A stretch of DNA of 64,000 nucleotides, from positions 3,534,001 to 3,598,000 of the forward strand of contig NZ_JAPENY010000001.1 in the NCBI RefSeq assembly GCF_026341825.1, given 5' to 3'. Of the stretch, positions 50,115 to 59,361 are shown piece by piece. The notes beneath the pieces are model-generated. The model searched no databases and was not told the origin of the DNA. It saw only the letters and a list, made by a program, of their open reading frames with translations. The position numbers were made by a program, and so were the translations under genes. Origin of the DNA: Streptomyces sp. NBC_00620 (GTDB lineage: Bacteria > Actinomycetota > Actinomycetes > Streptomycetales > Streptomycetaceae). The stretch's first letter is position 1; each line of letters starts with the position of its first letter.

Positions 50115-51401
50115 GTGGCACGCATCGGTGACGGCGGCGATCTGCTCAAGTGCTCGTTCTGTGGCAAGAGCCAGAAGCAGGTCAAGAAGCTCATCGCAGG
50201 CCCTGGTGTGTACATCTGCGACGAGTGCATCGATCTCTGCAACGAGATCATCGAGGAAGAACTCGCGGAGACGAGCGAGGTGCGCTGGGAGGAACTTCCC
50301 AAGCCTCGCGAGATCTACGAGTTCCTCGAGGGGTACGTCGTAGGCCAGGAGCCGGCCAAGAAGGCGCTCTCGGTCGCGGTGTACAACCACTACAAGCGCG
50401 TCCAGGCCGGTGAGAACAGCACGGGTCAGAACCGCGAGGACGCCATCGAGTTGGCGAAGTCCAACATTCTGCTCCTCGGCCCGACGGGTTCCGGCAAGAC
50501 CCTTCTCGCGCAGACCCTGGCCCGCATGCTGAACGTTCCGTTCGCCATCGCGGACGCGACGGCGCTGACGGAGGCCGGGTACGTCGGCGAGGACGTCGAG
50601 AACATCCTGCTGAAGCTCATCCAGGCAGCGGACTACGACGTCAAGAAGGCCGAGACCGGCATCATCTACATCGACGAGATCGACAAGGTCGCGCGGAAGA
50701 GCGAGAACCCCTCGATCACCCGCGACGTGTCCGGCGAGGGCGTCCAGCAGGCCCTGCTGAAGATCCTCGAAGGCACCACGGCCTCGGTCCCGCCGCAGGG
50801 CGGACGCAAGCACCCGCACCAGGAGTTCATCCAGATCGACACGACGAACGTCCTGTTCATCGTGGGCGGCGCCTTCGCGGGCCTGGAGAAGCTCATCGAG
50901 TCGCGGGCCGGCGCCAAGGGCATCGGCTTCGGCGCGACGATCCGCTCGAAGCGGGAGATCGAGGCCAAGGACCAGTTCGAGGACGTCATGCCCGAGGACC
51001 TGGTCAAGTTCGGCATGATCCCCGAGTTCATCGGTCGCCTCCCCGTCATCACCTCGGTCCACAACCTGGACCGCGAGGCCCTCCTCCAGATCCTCGTCGA
51101 GCCCCGCAACGCACTGGTGAAGCAGTACCAGCGCCTCTTCGAACTCGACGGCGTGGAGCTGGACTTCGAGAGCGAGGCCCTCGAAGCCATCGCCGACCAG
51201 GCCATCCTCCGCAAGACCGGCGCCCGCGGCCTGCGCGCCATCATGGAGGAAGTCCTCATGTCCGTGATGTACGAGGTCCCGTCCCGCAAGGACGTGGCCC
51301 GCGTCGTCATCACCGCGGACGTCGTCCACTCGAACGTGAACCCGACACTGATCCCGCGGGACTCGCGGGGCCGCGGCCCGGGCGAGCAGAAGACGGCGTA
51401 G
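50115..51401 (+). CDS. clpX: ATP-dependent Clp protease ATP-binding subunit ClpX
   Basis: A 428-residue AAA+ unfoldase that feeds substrates to ClpP. The N-terminal zinc domain has CSFC and CDEC (about 13-38), Walker A is GPTGSGKT (about 122), Walker B IIYIDEIDK (about 184), and the ClpP-docking loop KGIGFGA (about 272). GTG after AGGGGAAGCACACC. Follows clpP2 and ends at a strong bidirectional terminator. Confidence 0.97.
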   Translation: MARIGDGGDLLKCSFCGKSQKQVKKLIAGPGVYICDECIDLCNEIIEEELAETSEVRWEELPKPREIYEFLEGYVVGQEPAKKALSVAVYNHYKRVQAGENSTGQNREDAIELAKSNILLLGPTGSGKTLLAQTLARMLNVPFAIADATALTEAGYVGEDVENILLKLIQAADYDVKKAETGIIYIDEIDKVARKSENPSITRDVSGEGVQQALLKILEGTTASVPPQGGRKHPHQEFIQIDTTNVLFIVGGAFAGLEKLIESRAGAKGIGFGATIRSKREIEAKDQFEDVMPEDLVKFGMIPEFIGRLPVITSVHNLDREALLQILVEPRNALVKQYQRLFELDGVELDFESEALEAIADQAILRKTGARGLRAIMEEVLMSVMYEVPSRKDVARVVITADVVHSNVNPTLIPRDSRGRGPGEQKTA

Positions 51402-51412
51402 GCAGATCTCTT

Positions 51413-51456
51413 ACGACGAAGGGGCCCCGGTCAACCGACCGGGGCCCCTTCGTCGT
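51413..51456. terminator. bidirectional terminator after clpX
   Basis: A perfect 20-bp stem with an AACC loop (ACGACGAAGGGGCCCCGGTC left arm) lies between clpX and the convergent gene. Confidence 0.92.
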
Positions 51457-51468
51457 TGACGCGCGGGG

Positions 51469-52446
51469 TCAGATCTTGACCCGAACTTCCTTACGGAACT
51501 TGGCGGTTGTCTCGGCGGCGGCGTCGAGGTCGGCGCCCTTGCCCGCCATGATGCTGGCCATGTCCATCGAGATGGTGACGCCGAGGGTGCTGTTGTCGCC
51601 CCAGATGCACACCGGCATGCTGAACTCCGAGGGGCCGGACTCATCGGTGGACCCGGCCTCGGTGTTCGTGAACTTGGTCTCCTGGCACTTGAGGATCGCG
51701 CCGTCGAGACCCGCGGGCGTGAAGGTCTTCGGGCTGCCTACGACCTCGCCCTCGCTGTCGTCCTCGCCCGCGCTCTTCTTCATGTCGGCGAACATGGCGT
51801 CGACGGCCTTCTCCGGGTCCTCGACGGTGCCGTAGACGCCCATGAACTGGAGCATCTTCTGCGCCAGCGGGTTGCTGTCGTCCCCCGCCGTGTACGCGGC
51901 ATCCACGTCCTTGGCGTCCGTGACGCCGGCGTCCTCGGCGGTCTTGAGGTCCTTCTCGTCGAAGCCGCCGGAGCTGTCCGAGCTGCTGCCCTTCGTGTAC
52001 TCGTCGCTGAGCACCTTCGCGGGCGTGGTCAGCTTGTGCGGGCCGTCGTCCGCCACGTCCGAGCTGCTGCCGGTGCTGCCGAGGACCAGGTACGCCCCCA
52101 CCGCGATCGCGGCGACGACCGCCACGGCGCCGATGATGAGGGCCGTCTTCTTCTTGCCACCGCCGGGCGGAGGCGGCTGCGGAACGCCGTAGGGCTGCTG
52201 GCCGTACGGGGGCTGCTGGCCGTAGGGAGCCTGGCCGTACGGCGGCGTCTGCGGCGGGCCGCCCGGGGCACCCTGCTGGGGGTAGCCGTAGCCGGGCTGA
52301 GCGGGGGGAGCCTGCTGCGGGTACCCATAGCCGGGCTGGGGGGCGGCCTGCGGCTGCTGGGGCTGCTGGCCGTAGGGGCCCGGCTGACCGTACGGTCCGG
52401 GCTGCTGGGGCTGCCCGCCGTACGGGCCCGGCTGGTTGTAGCTCAT
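51469..52446 (-). CDS. membrane-anchored protein with a Gln/Pro/Gly/Tyr-rich cytoplasmic tail
   Basis: A 325-residue protein. Residues 1-98 are a low-complexity PGPYGQ/YGYPQQ tail, followed by KKK and one helix (about 101-122, ALIIGAVAVVAAIAVGAYLV), then an outer domain of about 200 residues with two cysteines (LKCQET and PVCIWG). This layout is common in Streptomyces surface proteins of unknown function. The ATG follows GGAGGGGAACCC. Divergent from valS. Confidence 0.88.
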   Translation of the reverse strand: MSYNQPGPYGGQPQQPGPYGQPGPYGQQPQQPQAAPQPGYGYPQQAPPAQPGYGYPQQGAPGGPPQTPPYGQAPYGQQPPYGQQPYGVPQPPPPGGGKKKTALIIGAVAVVAAIAVGAYLVLGSTGSSSDVADDGPHKLTTPAKVLSDEYTKGSSSDSSGGFDEKDLKTAEDAGVTDAKDVDAAYTAGDDSNPLAQKMLQFMGVYGTVEDPEKAVDAMFADMKKSAGEDDSEGEVVGSPKTFTPAGLDGAILKCQETKFTNTEAGSTDESGPSEFSMPVCIWGDNSTLGVTISMDMASIMAGKGADLDAAAETTAKFRKEVRVKI

Positions 52447-52582
52447 TACTGGGTTCCCCTCCAGAAGCTTATGTGTTCCTGACATCCTGGCGTACAGGTC
52501 AGGGACGCACGTCCTCGGGGGCCGCACCGTTACGAAGTAAACGCGTTTCGGGACACCCCCGTGACGCCTCTAAACTGACTCC

Positions 52583-55207
52583 GTGACCGACAACGCTCAG
52601 CAGCAGCCTCCAGCGCCCACCTCCGAACTGCCGACCCAGTACGCGCCGGCCGAGGTAGAGGGGAAGCTGTACGAGCGCTGGGTCGAGCGGGGTTACTTCG
52701 CCGCCGACGCGAAGAGCGACAAGCCCGCGTACACCATCGTCATCCCGCCGCCGAACGTCACCGGGTCGCTGCACCTGGGGCACGCCTTCCAGCACACCCT
52801 CATGGACGCGCTGACGCGTCGTAAGCGCATGCAGGGCTTCGAGGCGCTGTGGCTGCCGGGGATGGACCACGCGGGTATCGCGACGCAGAACAAGGTCGAG
52901 CAGCAGCTCGCCGAAGAGGGCAAGTCGCGGCAGGACCTCGGGCGTGAGGCGTTCGTCGAGCGCGTCTGGCAGTGGAAGGAAGAGTACGGCGGCAAGATCC
53001 TCGGGCAGATGCGCCGGCTCGGGGACGGCGTGGACTGGTCGCGCGAGCGGTTCACCATGGACGAGGGTCTTTCGCAGGCCGTCCAGACCATCTTCAAGAA
53101 GCTCTACGACGACGAGTTGATCTACCGCGCCGAGCGGATCATCAACTGGTGCCCCCGATGTCTGACCGCCATCTCCGACATCGAGGTCGAGTACCAGGAG
53201 GACGACGGCGAGCTCGTCTCGATCAAGTACGGGGAGGGCGACGAGACCCTCGTGGTCGCGACCACCCGCGCCGAGACGATGCTCGGTGACACCGCCGTCG
53301 CCGTCCACCCCGACGACGAGCGCTACAAGCACCTCGTCGGCAAGCGGATCAAGCTGCCGCTGACCGACCGGACCATCCCCGTCGTCGCGGATACGCACGT
53401 CGACCCCGAGTTCGGCACCGGCGCCGTCAAGGTCACCCCCGCCCACGACCCCAATGACTTCGCGATCGGCCAGCGCCACGGCCTGGAGTCGATCACGGTC
53501 ATGGACGAGCGGGCGGTCATCACCGTCCACGGCCCCTTCCAGGGACTCGACCGCTTCGAGGCCCGCTCCGCCATCGTCGGCGCGCTGCGCTCGCAGGGCC
53601 GGATCGTCGCCGAGAAGCGTCCGTACGTCCACTCCGTGGGCCACTGCTCGCGCTGCCGTACGACCGTCGAGCCGCGCCTGTCCATGCAGTGGTGGGTCAA
53701 GGTCGGCCCGCTGGCCCAGGCCGCCGGCGACGCCGTCCGGGACGGCCGCGTCGCGATCCACCCCGCCGACATGTCGAAGCGCTACTTCGACTGGGTCGAC
53801 AACATGCACGACTGGTGCATCTCACGGCAGTTGTGGTGGGGCCACCGGATCCCCGTCTGGTACGGCCCCGACGGCGAGGTCGTCTGCGTCGGCCCCGACG
53901 AGGAGCCGCCGAGCGGCGAGGGCTGGACCCAGGACACCGACGTTCTCGACACCTGGTTCTCGTCAGGGCTGTGGCCGTTCTCCACGCTCGGCTGGCCCGA
54001 ACAGACCCCGGACCTGCAGAAGTTCTACTCGACGGACGTCCTGCTCACCGGCCACGACATCATCTTCTTCTGGGTCGCCCGGATGATGATGTTCGGCCTG
54101 TACGCGATGGACGGCGAGGTCCCCTTCAAGACCATCGCCCTCACCGGCCTGGTCCGCGACGAGCGCGGCAAGAAGATGTCGAAGTCCTTCGGCAACGTGG
54201 TCGACCCGCTGGACTGGATGGACAAGTACGGCTCCGATGCCGTCCGTTTCACCCTCGCCCGCGGCGCCAACCCCGGCACCGACGTGCCGATCGGTGAGGA
54301 CTGGGTCCAGGCGTCCCGGAACTTCGCCAACAAGATCTGGAACGCCACGCGCTTCGCGCTGATGAACGGTGCGACGGTCGAGGGGCCGCTGCCGGAGGCG
54401 TCGAAGCTGTCGGCGACCGACCGCTGGATCCTGTCCCGGCTGAACAAGACCGTCGCCGAAGTCGACGCGCTCTACGACGACTTCCAGTTCGCGAAGCTGT
54501 CCGACGCGCTCTACCACTTCGCGTGGGACGAGGTGTTCGACTGGTACGTCGAGCTGTCGAAGACGACGTTCATGGCGGGCGGCGAGCCGGCGAAGGTGTC
54601 CGGCCGGGTCCTCGGTGAGGTCCTGGACGTGACGCTTCGTCTCCTCCACCCGGTCGTTCCGTTCGTGACGGAGACGCTCTGGACCACCCTCACCGGTGGT
54701 GAGTCCGTCGTCGTCGCCGAGTGGCCGAAGGACAGTGGGTTCCGTGACACCGCCGCCGAGCGGGAGATCGAGACGCTTCAGGAGGTCATCACCGAGGTGC
54801 GGCGCTTCCGTGCCGACCAGGGGCTGCAGCCCGGTCAGCGGGTGCCGGCGCGGCTGAGCCTCGACGGGACCGCGTTGGCTCCGCACGAGGCGGCGATCCG
54901 GCAGCTGCTGCGTCTCCAGCCCGAGGGCGACAGCTTCTCGGCCACGGCGACCCTGCCGGTCGGCGGTGCCACCGTCGCGCTCGACCTCTCCGGCACGATC
55001 GACGTCGGCGCGGAGCGTAAGCGGCTCGCCAAGGATCTTGCCGCTGCCGAGAAGGAGAAGGCCCAGGCGAACGGGAAGCTCGGCAACGAGGCGTTTCTCG
55101 CGAAGGCGCCGGACCAGGTGGTCGAGAAGATCCGCACGCGGCTCGCCAAGGCGGACGAGGACATCGCCCGGATCAAGGAGCAACTGGAGCGGCTGCCGGA
55201 GGCGTGA
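52583..55207 (+). CDS. valS: valyl-tRNA synthetase
   Basis: An 874-residue class I synthetase charging tRNA-Val. The ATP motif HIGH appears as HLGH (about 62, in PPNVTGSLHLGHAF), KMSKS at about 530, the editing domain between, and a C-terminal coiled coil (about 808-872). A TAAACT at 52571-52576 is seven bases before the GTG, so the mRNA is probably leaderless. Confidence 0.97.
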   Translation: MTDNAQQQPPAPTSELPTQYAPAEVEGKLYERWVERGYFAADAKSDKPAYTIVIPPPNVTGSLHLGHAFQHTLMDALTRRKRMQGFEALWLPGMDHAGIATQNKVEQQLAEEGKSRQDLGREAFVERVWQWKEEYGGKILGQMRRLGDGVDWSRERFTMDEGLSQAVQTIFKKLYDDELIYRAERIINWCPRCLTAISDIEVEYQEDDGELVSIKYGEGDETLVVATTRAETMLGDTAVAVHPDDERYKHLVGKRIKLPLTDRTIPVVADTHVDPEFGTGAVKVTPAHDPNDFAIGQRHGLESITVMDERAVITVHGPFQGLDRFEARSAIVGALRSQGRIVAEKRPYVHSVGHCSRCRTTVEPRLSMQWWVKVGPLAQAAGDAVRDGRVAIHPADMSKRYFDWVDNMHDWCISRQLWWGHRIPVWYGPDGEVVCVGPDEEPPSGEGWTQDTDVLDTWFSSGLWPFSTLGWPEQTPDLQKFYSTDVLLTGHDIIFFWVARMMMFGLYAMDGEVPFKTIALTGLVRDERGKKMSKSFGNVVDPLDWMDKYGSDAVRFTLARGANPGTDVPIGEDWVQASRNFANKIWNATRFALMNGATVEGPLPEASKLSATDRWILSRLNKTVAEVDALYDDFQFAKLSDALYHFAWDEVFDWYVELSKTTFMAGGEPAKVSGRVLGEVLDVTLRLLHPVVPFVTETLWTTLTGGESVVVAEWPKDSGFRDTAAEREIETLQEVITEVRRFRADQGLQPGQRVPARLSLDGTALAPHEAAIRQLLRLQPEGDSFSATATLPVGGATVALDLSGTIDVGAERKRLAKDLAAAEKEKAQANGKLGNEAFLAKAPDQVVEKIRTRLAKADEDIARIKEQLERLPEA

Positions 55208-55224
55208 CCGGGGGCGGGGGGTGG

Positions 55225-55315
55225 TTTTTTCGCCCCCTCCGCCCCTACCCGTCCCTTGTTCCTGGGGCTCCGCCCCAGACCCCGCTCCTCAAACGCCGGA
55301 GGGGCTAAAAATCTT
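55225..55315 (-). repeat. dispersed intergenic G+C repeat, copy F
   Basis: TTTTTTCGCCCCCTCCGCCC through CTCAAACGCCGGAGGGGCTA. It lies directly back-to-back with copy G. Confidence 0.78.
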
Positions 55316-55316
55316 T

Positions 55317-55382
55317 GGCGGGGGTCTGGGGGCGGCAGCCCCCAGGGGACGGGAATGGGTAGGGGCGGCGGGGGCGAAAACC
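55317..55382 (+). repeat. dispersed intergenic G+C repeat, copy G (half copy)
   Basis: GGCGGGGGTCTGGGGGCGGC through GTAGGGGCGGCGGGGGCGAA. It lacks the GTCCGGCGTTTGAGGA end and abuts the folC promoter. Confidence 0.72.
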
Positions 55383-55400
55383 CCTCCGTAGACTGACCCC

Positions 55401-56930
55401 GTGAGCCAGCTTCCCCCGCACGACAGCAGTGAGTCAGAGCCGCAGGATCCGTTTGGGCTCTTCGACGAGATCGTCGAAGCCGAGACCGGCCGGGATCCCG
55501 ATCTCGCGGTGATCGAGGCCGGCAGCCGAACCCTGCGTACGCAGGGCGGTGGCGCGCCGGAGGCCGACGTGCCCGGCCGGCCTGCCGACCCCGAGATCGA
55601 CAAGGCGTTGCGCGAGGTGGAGGCCGAGCTCGCGACCCGCTGGGGCGAGACGAAGCTGGAGCCGTCCGTCAGCCGCATCGCCGCGCTGATGGACGTGCTG
55701 GGCGAGCCGCAGCGGGCGTACCCGTCGATCCACATCACGGGCACGAACGGCAAGACGTCCACGGCCCGCATGGTCGAGGCCCTGCTCGGCGCCTTCGACC
55801 TGCGCACCGGCAGGTACACCAGCCCGCACGTGCAGTCGATCACCGAGCGGATCAGCCTCGACGGGGCGCCGATCCCCGCCGAGCGGTTCATCGAGACGTA
55901 CAACGACATCAAGCCCTACATCGAGATGGTCGACGGTCAGCAGGAGTACCGGCTGTCGTTCTTCGAGGTGCTGACCGGCATGGCGTACGCGGCGTTCGCC
56001 GACACACCGGTGGACGTCGCCGTCGTCGAGGTCGGCATGGGCGGCAGCTGGGACGCCACCAACGTCATCGACGGGGACGTCGCCGTGGTGACCCCCATCG
56101 ACCTCGATCACACCGACCGGCTCGGTGAAACGCCCGGTGAGATCGCCACCGAGAAGGCCGGCATCGTCAAGCAGGGCGCGACCGTCATCCTGGCGCAGCA
56201 GCCGGTGGACGCGGCGCAGGTGCTGTTGAAGAAGGCCGTCGAGGTGGACGCGACGGTGGCCCGGGAAGGGTTGGAGTTCGGGGTGGTCGCGCGGCAGGTC
56301 GCCGTCGGCGGGCAGCTGGTCACGTTGCGCGGGCTCGGCGGGGAGTACGAGGAGGTCTTCCTGCCGTTGCACGGCGCCTACCAGGCGCACAACGCCGCCG
56401 TGGCGCTCGCCGCGGTCGAGGCGTTCTTCGGAGTCGGCGCCGCGCACACCCAGCGCCTCGACATCGACAACGTCCGCAAGGCCTTCGCCTCGGTCACCGC
56501 ACCGGGCCGCATGGAGGTCGTACGCCGCTCGCCGACCGTCGTCCTGGACGCCGCGCACAATCCGGCCGGTGCCCGTGCGACCGCCGAGGCCGTCAGCGAG
56601 GCGTTCGACTTCAGCCGGCTGATCGGTGTGGTGGGCGCGAGCGGGGAGAAGGACGTACGAGGGGTTCTCGAGGCCTTCGAGCCGATCTTCGCCGAGGTCG
56701 TGGTCACGCAGAACTCCAGTGATCGCGCGATGGACACGGACGAGCTGGCCGGTGTCGCCGTCGAGATCTTCGGTGACGACCGGGTGCAGGTGGAGCCGCG
56801 GCTCGATGACGCGCTGGAGGCCGCGATCACGCTGGCCGAGGAAGAGGGCGAGTACGCCGGCAGCGGTGTGCTGGTCACCGGGTCCGTCATCACCGTCGGC
56901 GAGGCCCGACTGCTGCTGGGGAGGGGCTGA
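55401..56930 (+). CDS. folC: folylpolyglutamate/dihydrofolate synthase
   Basis: A 509-residue Mur-ligase-type enzyme adding glutamate to folates. The ATP loop HITGTNGKTSTARM is at about 113, further ligase motifs include VVEVGMGGSWDATN and DAAHNPAGA. It is longer than usual FolC by an acidic N-terminal extension of about 70 residues. TAGACT at 55389-55394 before the GTG suggests leaderless transcription. The next gene begins five bases downstream. Confidence 0.95.
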   Translation: MSQLPPHDSSESEPQDPFGLFDEIVEAETGRDPDLAVIEAGSRTLRTQGGGAPEADVPGRPADPEIDKALREVEAELATRWGETKLEPSVSRIAALMDVLGEPQRAYPSIHITGTNGKTSTARMVEALLGAFDLRTGRYTSPHVQSITERISLDGAPIPAERFIETYNDIKPYIEMVDGQQEYRLSFFEVLTGMAYAAFADTPVDVAVVEVGMGGSWDATNVIDGDVAVVTPIDLDHTDRLGETPGEIATEKAGIVKQGATVILAQQPVDAAQVLLKKAVEVDATVAREGLEFGVVARQVAVGGQLVTLRGLGGEYEEVFLPLHGAYQAHNAAVALAAVEAFFGVGAAHTQRLDIDNVRKAFASVTAPGRMEVVRRSPTVVLDAAHNPAGARATAEAVSEAFDFSRLIGVVGASGEKDVRGVLEAFEPIFAEVVVTQNSSDRAMDTDELAGVAVEIFGDDRVQVEPRLDDALEAAITLAEEEGEYAGSGVLVTGSVITVGEARLLLGRG

Positions 56931-56935
56931 ACACT

Positions 56936-57313
56936 GTGCGTACGCTCTGTGCTTCGACGCTGATCGGCGAGTTCTTCGTCATCGGGTTCGCCGGTCTGGT
57001 CGCGATGAAGGATCCCGATCTGGCGACCTCCACGGTGTTGACGGTCTGCGGGATCCTGATGGCGCTGAGCGTCCTGCTCTGCGGGATGATCACGCGGCCC
57101 GGGGGCGTCCAGCTCGGCTGGGCCCTGCAGATCGCGCTGGTCGCCAGTGGTTTCATCGTGCCGACGATGTTCATCCTGGGACTGGCCTTCGGGGCCCTGT
57201 GGTGGGCGTCCATCCACTACGGGCGGAAGATCGACGAGGCCAAGGCCAGGTTCGCGGCCCAGGCGCAGGCACAGGGCGCGGGGCAGGCTCCGGCGGAGGG
57301 CAACGCGGGGTAG
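56936..57313 (+). CDS. DUF4233 membrane protein
   Basis: A 125-residue protein with about four hydrophobic segments and a Gln/Ala-rich tail. The start MRTLCASTLIGEFFVIGFAG fits the DUF4233 family that regularly follows folC in actinomycetes. GTG five bases after the folC stop, with GGGGAGGGG inside the folC end as ribosome site, so it is coupled to folC. Function unknown. Confidence 0.85.
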   Translation: MRTLCASTLIGEFFVIGFAGLVAMKDPDLATSTVLTVCGILMALSVLLCGMITRPGGVQLGWALQIALVASGFIVPTMFILGLAFGALWWASIHYGRKIDEAKARFAAQAQAQGAGQAPAEGNAG

Positions 57314-57417
57314 TGGCGGCCGCGTACCTCCGTACCACCTGACGCTGCGTAACACCCACCCAGACACGCCCTGTAGCCTCGGTTCCCCGCACACCATGTG
57401 ATCGAAGGAGCCATCAA

Positions 57418-57831
57418 GTGAGCCAGCGCACCCTCGTCCTTCTCAAGCCCGACACCGTCCGTCGCGGCCTGACCGGCGAGATCATCAGCCGTATCGAGCG
57501 CAAGGCGGGCTGGCAGATCACCGCGCTGGAGCTGCGGACGCTGGACCAGGACACGCTGGAGCAGCACTACGGCGAGCACAAGGGCAAGCCCTTCTACGAG
57601 CCGCTGGTGGAGTTCATGGCGTCGGGTCCTGTCGTGGCGCTCGTCGTCGAGGGCGACCGGGTCATCGAGGGCGTGCGCGCGCTCGCCGGGCCCACCGACC
57701 CGATCGCCGCCGCCCCCGGCTCCATCCGTGGCGACTTCGGTGTGATCGTCCGCGAGAACCTGATCCACGCCTCCGACTCCGAGGAGTCCGCCGAGCGTGA
57801 GCTGAAGATCTTCTTCCCCGGCCGCGGCTGA
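57418..57831 (+). CDS. ndk: nucleoside diphosphate kinase
   Basis: A 137-residue enzyme transferring phosphate from ATP to nucleoside diphosphates. Family motifs: RTLVLLKPDTVRRGL at the start and the phospho-acceptor His in RENLIHASDSEESAERE (about 116). GTG after GAAGGAGCCATCAA. Lies between folC and the mre operon, as in other streptomycetes. Confidence 0.96.
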   Translation: MSQRTLVLLKPDTVRRGLTGEIISRIERKAGWQITALELRTLDQDTLEQHYGEHKGKPFYEPLVEFMASGPVVALVVEGDRVIEGVRALAGPTDPIAAAPGSIRGDFGVIVRENLIHASDSEESAERELKIFFPGRG

Positions 57832-58172
57832 ACCGCCGGGTCCGAAGCGGGCCGAGCACCGAACCGCAGGCACCGGGCCGTAAGTATTTCGAGAAACTTT
57901 CTGAGGGGGCGTCAGCCCCACTCGGGTGTCTGACCTGGGGCGGCCGTGGATTTCCGGCCGTCCCGTGGCATATGCGTGCCGATCGGGGGAACGCGTACCC
58001 CCGATGGCCCGTCTCCAGGAGCGGGGCGGCGTCTCATCTGCTGACAATGGCGAAGACCCTCGCGCAGTGTTCGTGCAGGCGCGTCTACGATGGAAGCCTT
58101 CACGTCACTGCACCCACCTCGCCGTCCTAAAAAGCCGTCAAAGCTCCACTTGGGAAGGCCAGACGAATCCTG
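57832..58172. other. ndk-mreB intergenic region with probable mre promoters
   Basis: A 341-base gap. GGAAC at 57988-57992 and CGTCT at 58010-58014, 17 bases apart, resemble an ECF (sigma-E type) promoter. Other promoters are likely but not identifiable with confidence. Confidence 0.45.
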
Positions 58173-59204
58173 ATGGGGAACTCAATGTCGTTCATCGGCC
58201 GTGACATGGCTGTCGACCTCGGGACCGCCAACACGCTGGTGTACGTCAGGGGTCGCGGGATCGTACTCAACGAGCCGTCCGTCGTCGCGATCAACACCAA
58301 CACCGGTGGAATTCTCGCGGTCGGCGCGGAAGCGAAGAAGATGATCGGGCGGACCCCTGGCAACATCGTTGCCGTGCGTCCGCTGCGGGACGGTGTGATC
58401 GCCGACTTCGAGATCACCGAGCGCATGCTCCGCTACTTCATTCTGAAGATCCACAAGCGGCGCTATCTCGCCCGCCCCCGTGTCGTCGTCTGTGTGCCCT
58501 CGGGCATCACGGGCGTCGAGCGCCGTGCCGTCATCGAGGCGTCGTCCCAGGCCGGGGCGCGCCAGGTGCACATCATCGAGGAGCCCATGGCCGCGGCCAT
58601 CGGTTCCGGCCTGCCGGTCCACGAGGCCACGGGCAACATGGTGGTGGACATCGGCGGCGGCACCACGGAGGTCGCGGTCATCTCGCTCGGCGGCATCGTC
58701 ACCGCCCAGTCCATCCGCGTCGCGGGCGACGAGCTGGACAGCTCGATCATCCAGCACATCAAGAAGGAGTACTCACTTCTTCTCGGTGAGCGGAGTGCCG
58801 AACAGATCAAGATCACGATCGGTTCGGCGTACGACCTCGACAATGACGAACACACCGAAATCCGCGGCCGGGACCTCGTGTCCGGGCTGCCCAAGACCGT
58901 CGTCATCTCCGCGGCCGAAGTGCGCAAGGCCATCGAGGAACCGGTCAACTCGATCATCGACGCCGTGAAGACGACTCTCGACAAGTGCCCGCCGGAGCTG
59001 TCCGGCGACATCATGGACCGCGGAATCGTTCTGACCGGCGGCGGAGCCCTGCTGCGCGGTCTCGACGAGCGGCTGCGCCGCGAGACCGGCATGCCGATCC
59101 ATATCGCGGAGGACCCGCTGGACAGCGTTGCGCTCGGCGCCGGTAAGTGCGTCGAGGAGTTCGAGGCGCTGCAGCAGGTTCTGGACGCCCAGCCGCGCAG
59201 ATGA
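58173..59204 (+). CDS. mreB: rod-shape-determining protein MreB
   Basis: A 343-residue actin-like ATPase. Phosphate motifs DLGTANTLVY (phosphate 1), DIGGGTTEVAVIS (phosphate 2, about 155) and TGGGALLRGL (adenosine, about 287). In Streptomyces it supports spore-wall synthesis rather than vegetative rod growth. The ATG at 58173 gives MGNSMSFIGRD; the internal ATG at 58185 is an alternative start. Head of the mreBCD-PBP2-rodA operon. Confidence 0.97.
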   Translation: MGNSMSFIGRDMAVDLGTANTLVYVRGRGIVLNEPSVVAINTNTGGILAVGAEAKKMIGRTPGNIVAVRPLRDGVIADFEITERMLRYFILKIHKRRYLARPRVVVCVPSGITGVERRAVIEASSQAGARQVHIIEEPMAAAIGSGLPVHEATGNMVVDIGGGTTEVAVISLGGIVTAQSIRVAGDELDSSIIQHIKKEYSLLLGERSAEQIKITIGSAYDLDNDEHTEIRGRDLVSGLPKTVVISAAEVRKAIEEPVNSIIDAVKTTLDKCPPELSGDIMDRGIVLTGGGALLRGLDERLRRETGMPIHIAEDPLDSVALGAGKCVEEFEALQQVLDAQPRR

Positions 59205-59361
59205 GGTAACTCTTCGATTCCGCCGTACGAGATGCACCCTTCTCGTACGGCGGATCGTTGATATTCAGGCATAAGCTCCCCCATAACATCCTCAACACCC
59301 TTGGCATTTCTGCTCGGGGTGCGCCCCTGTTGACCCACGAAGGAAGGCACGGCCGCCGCAC

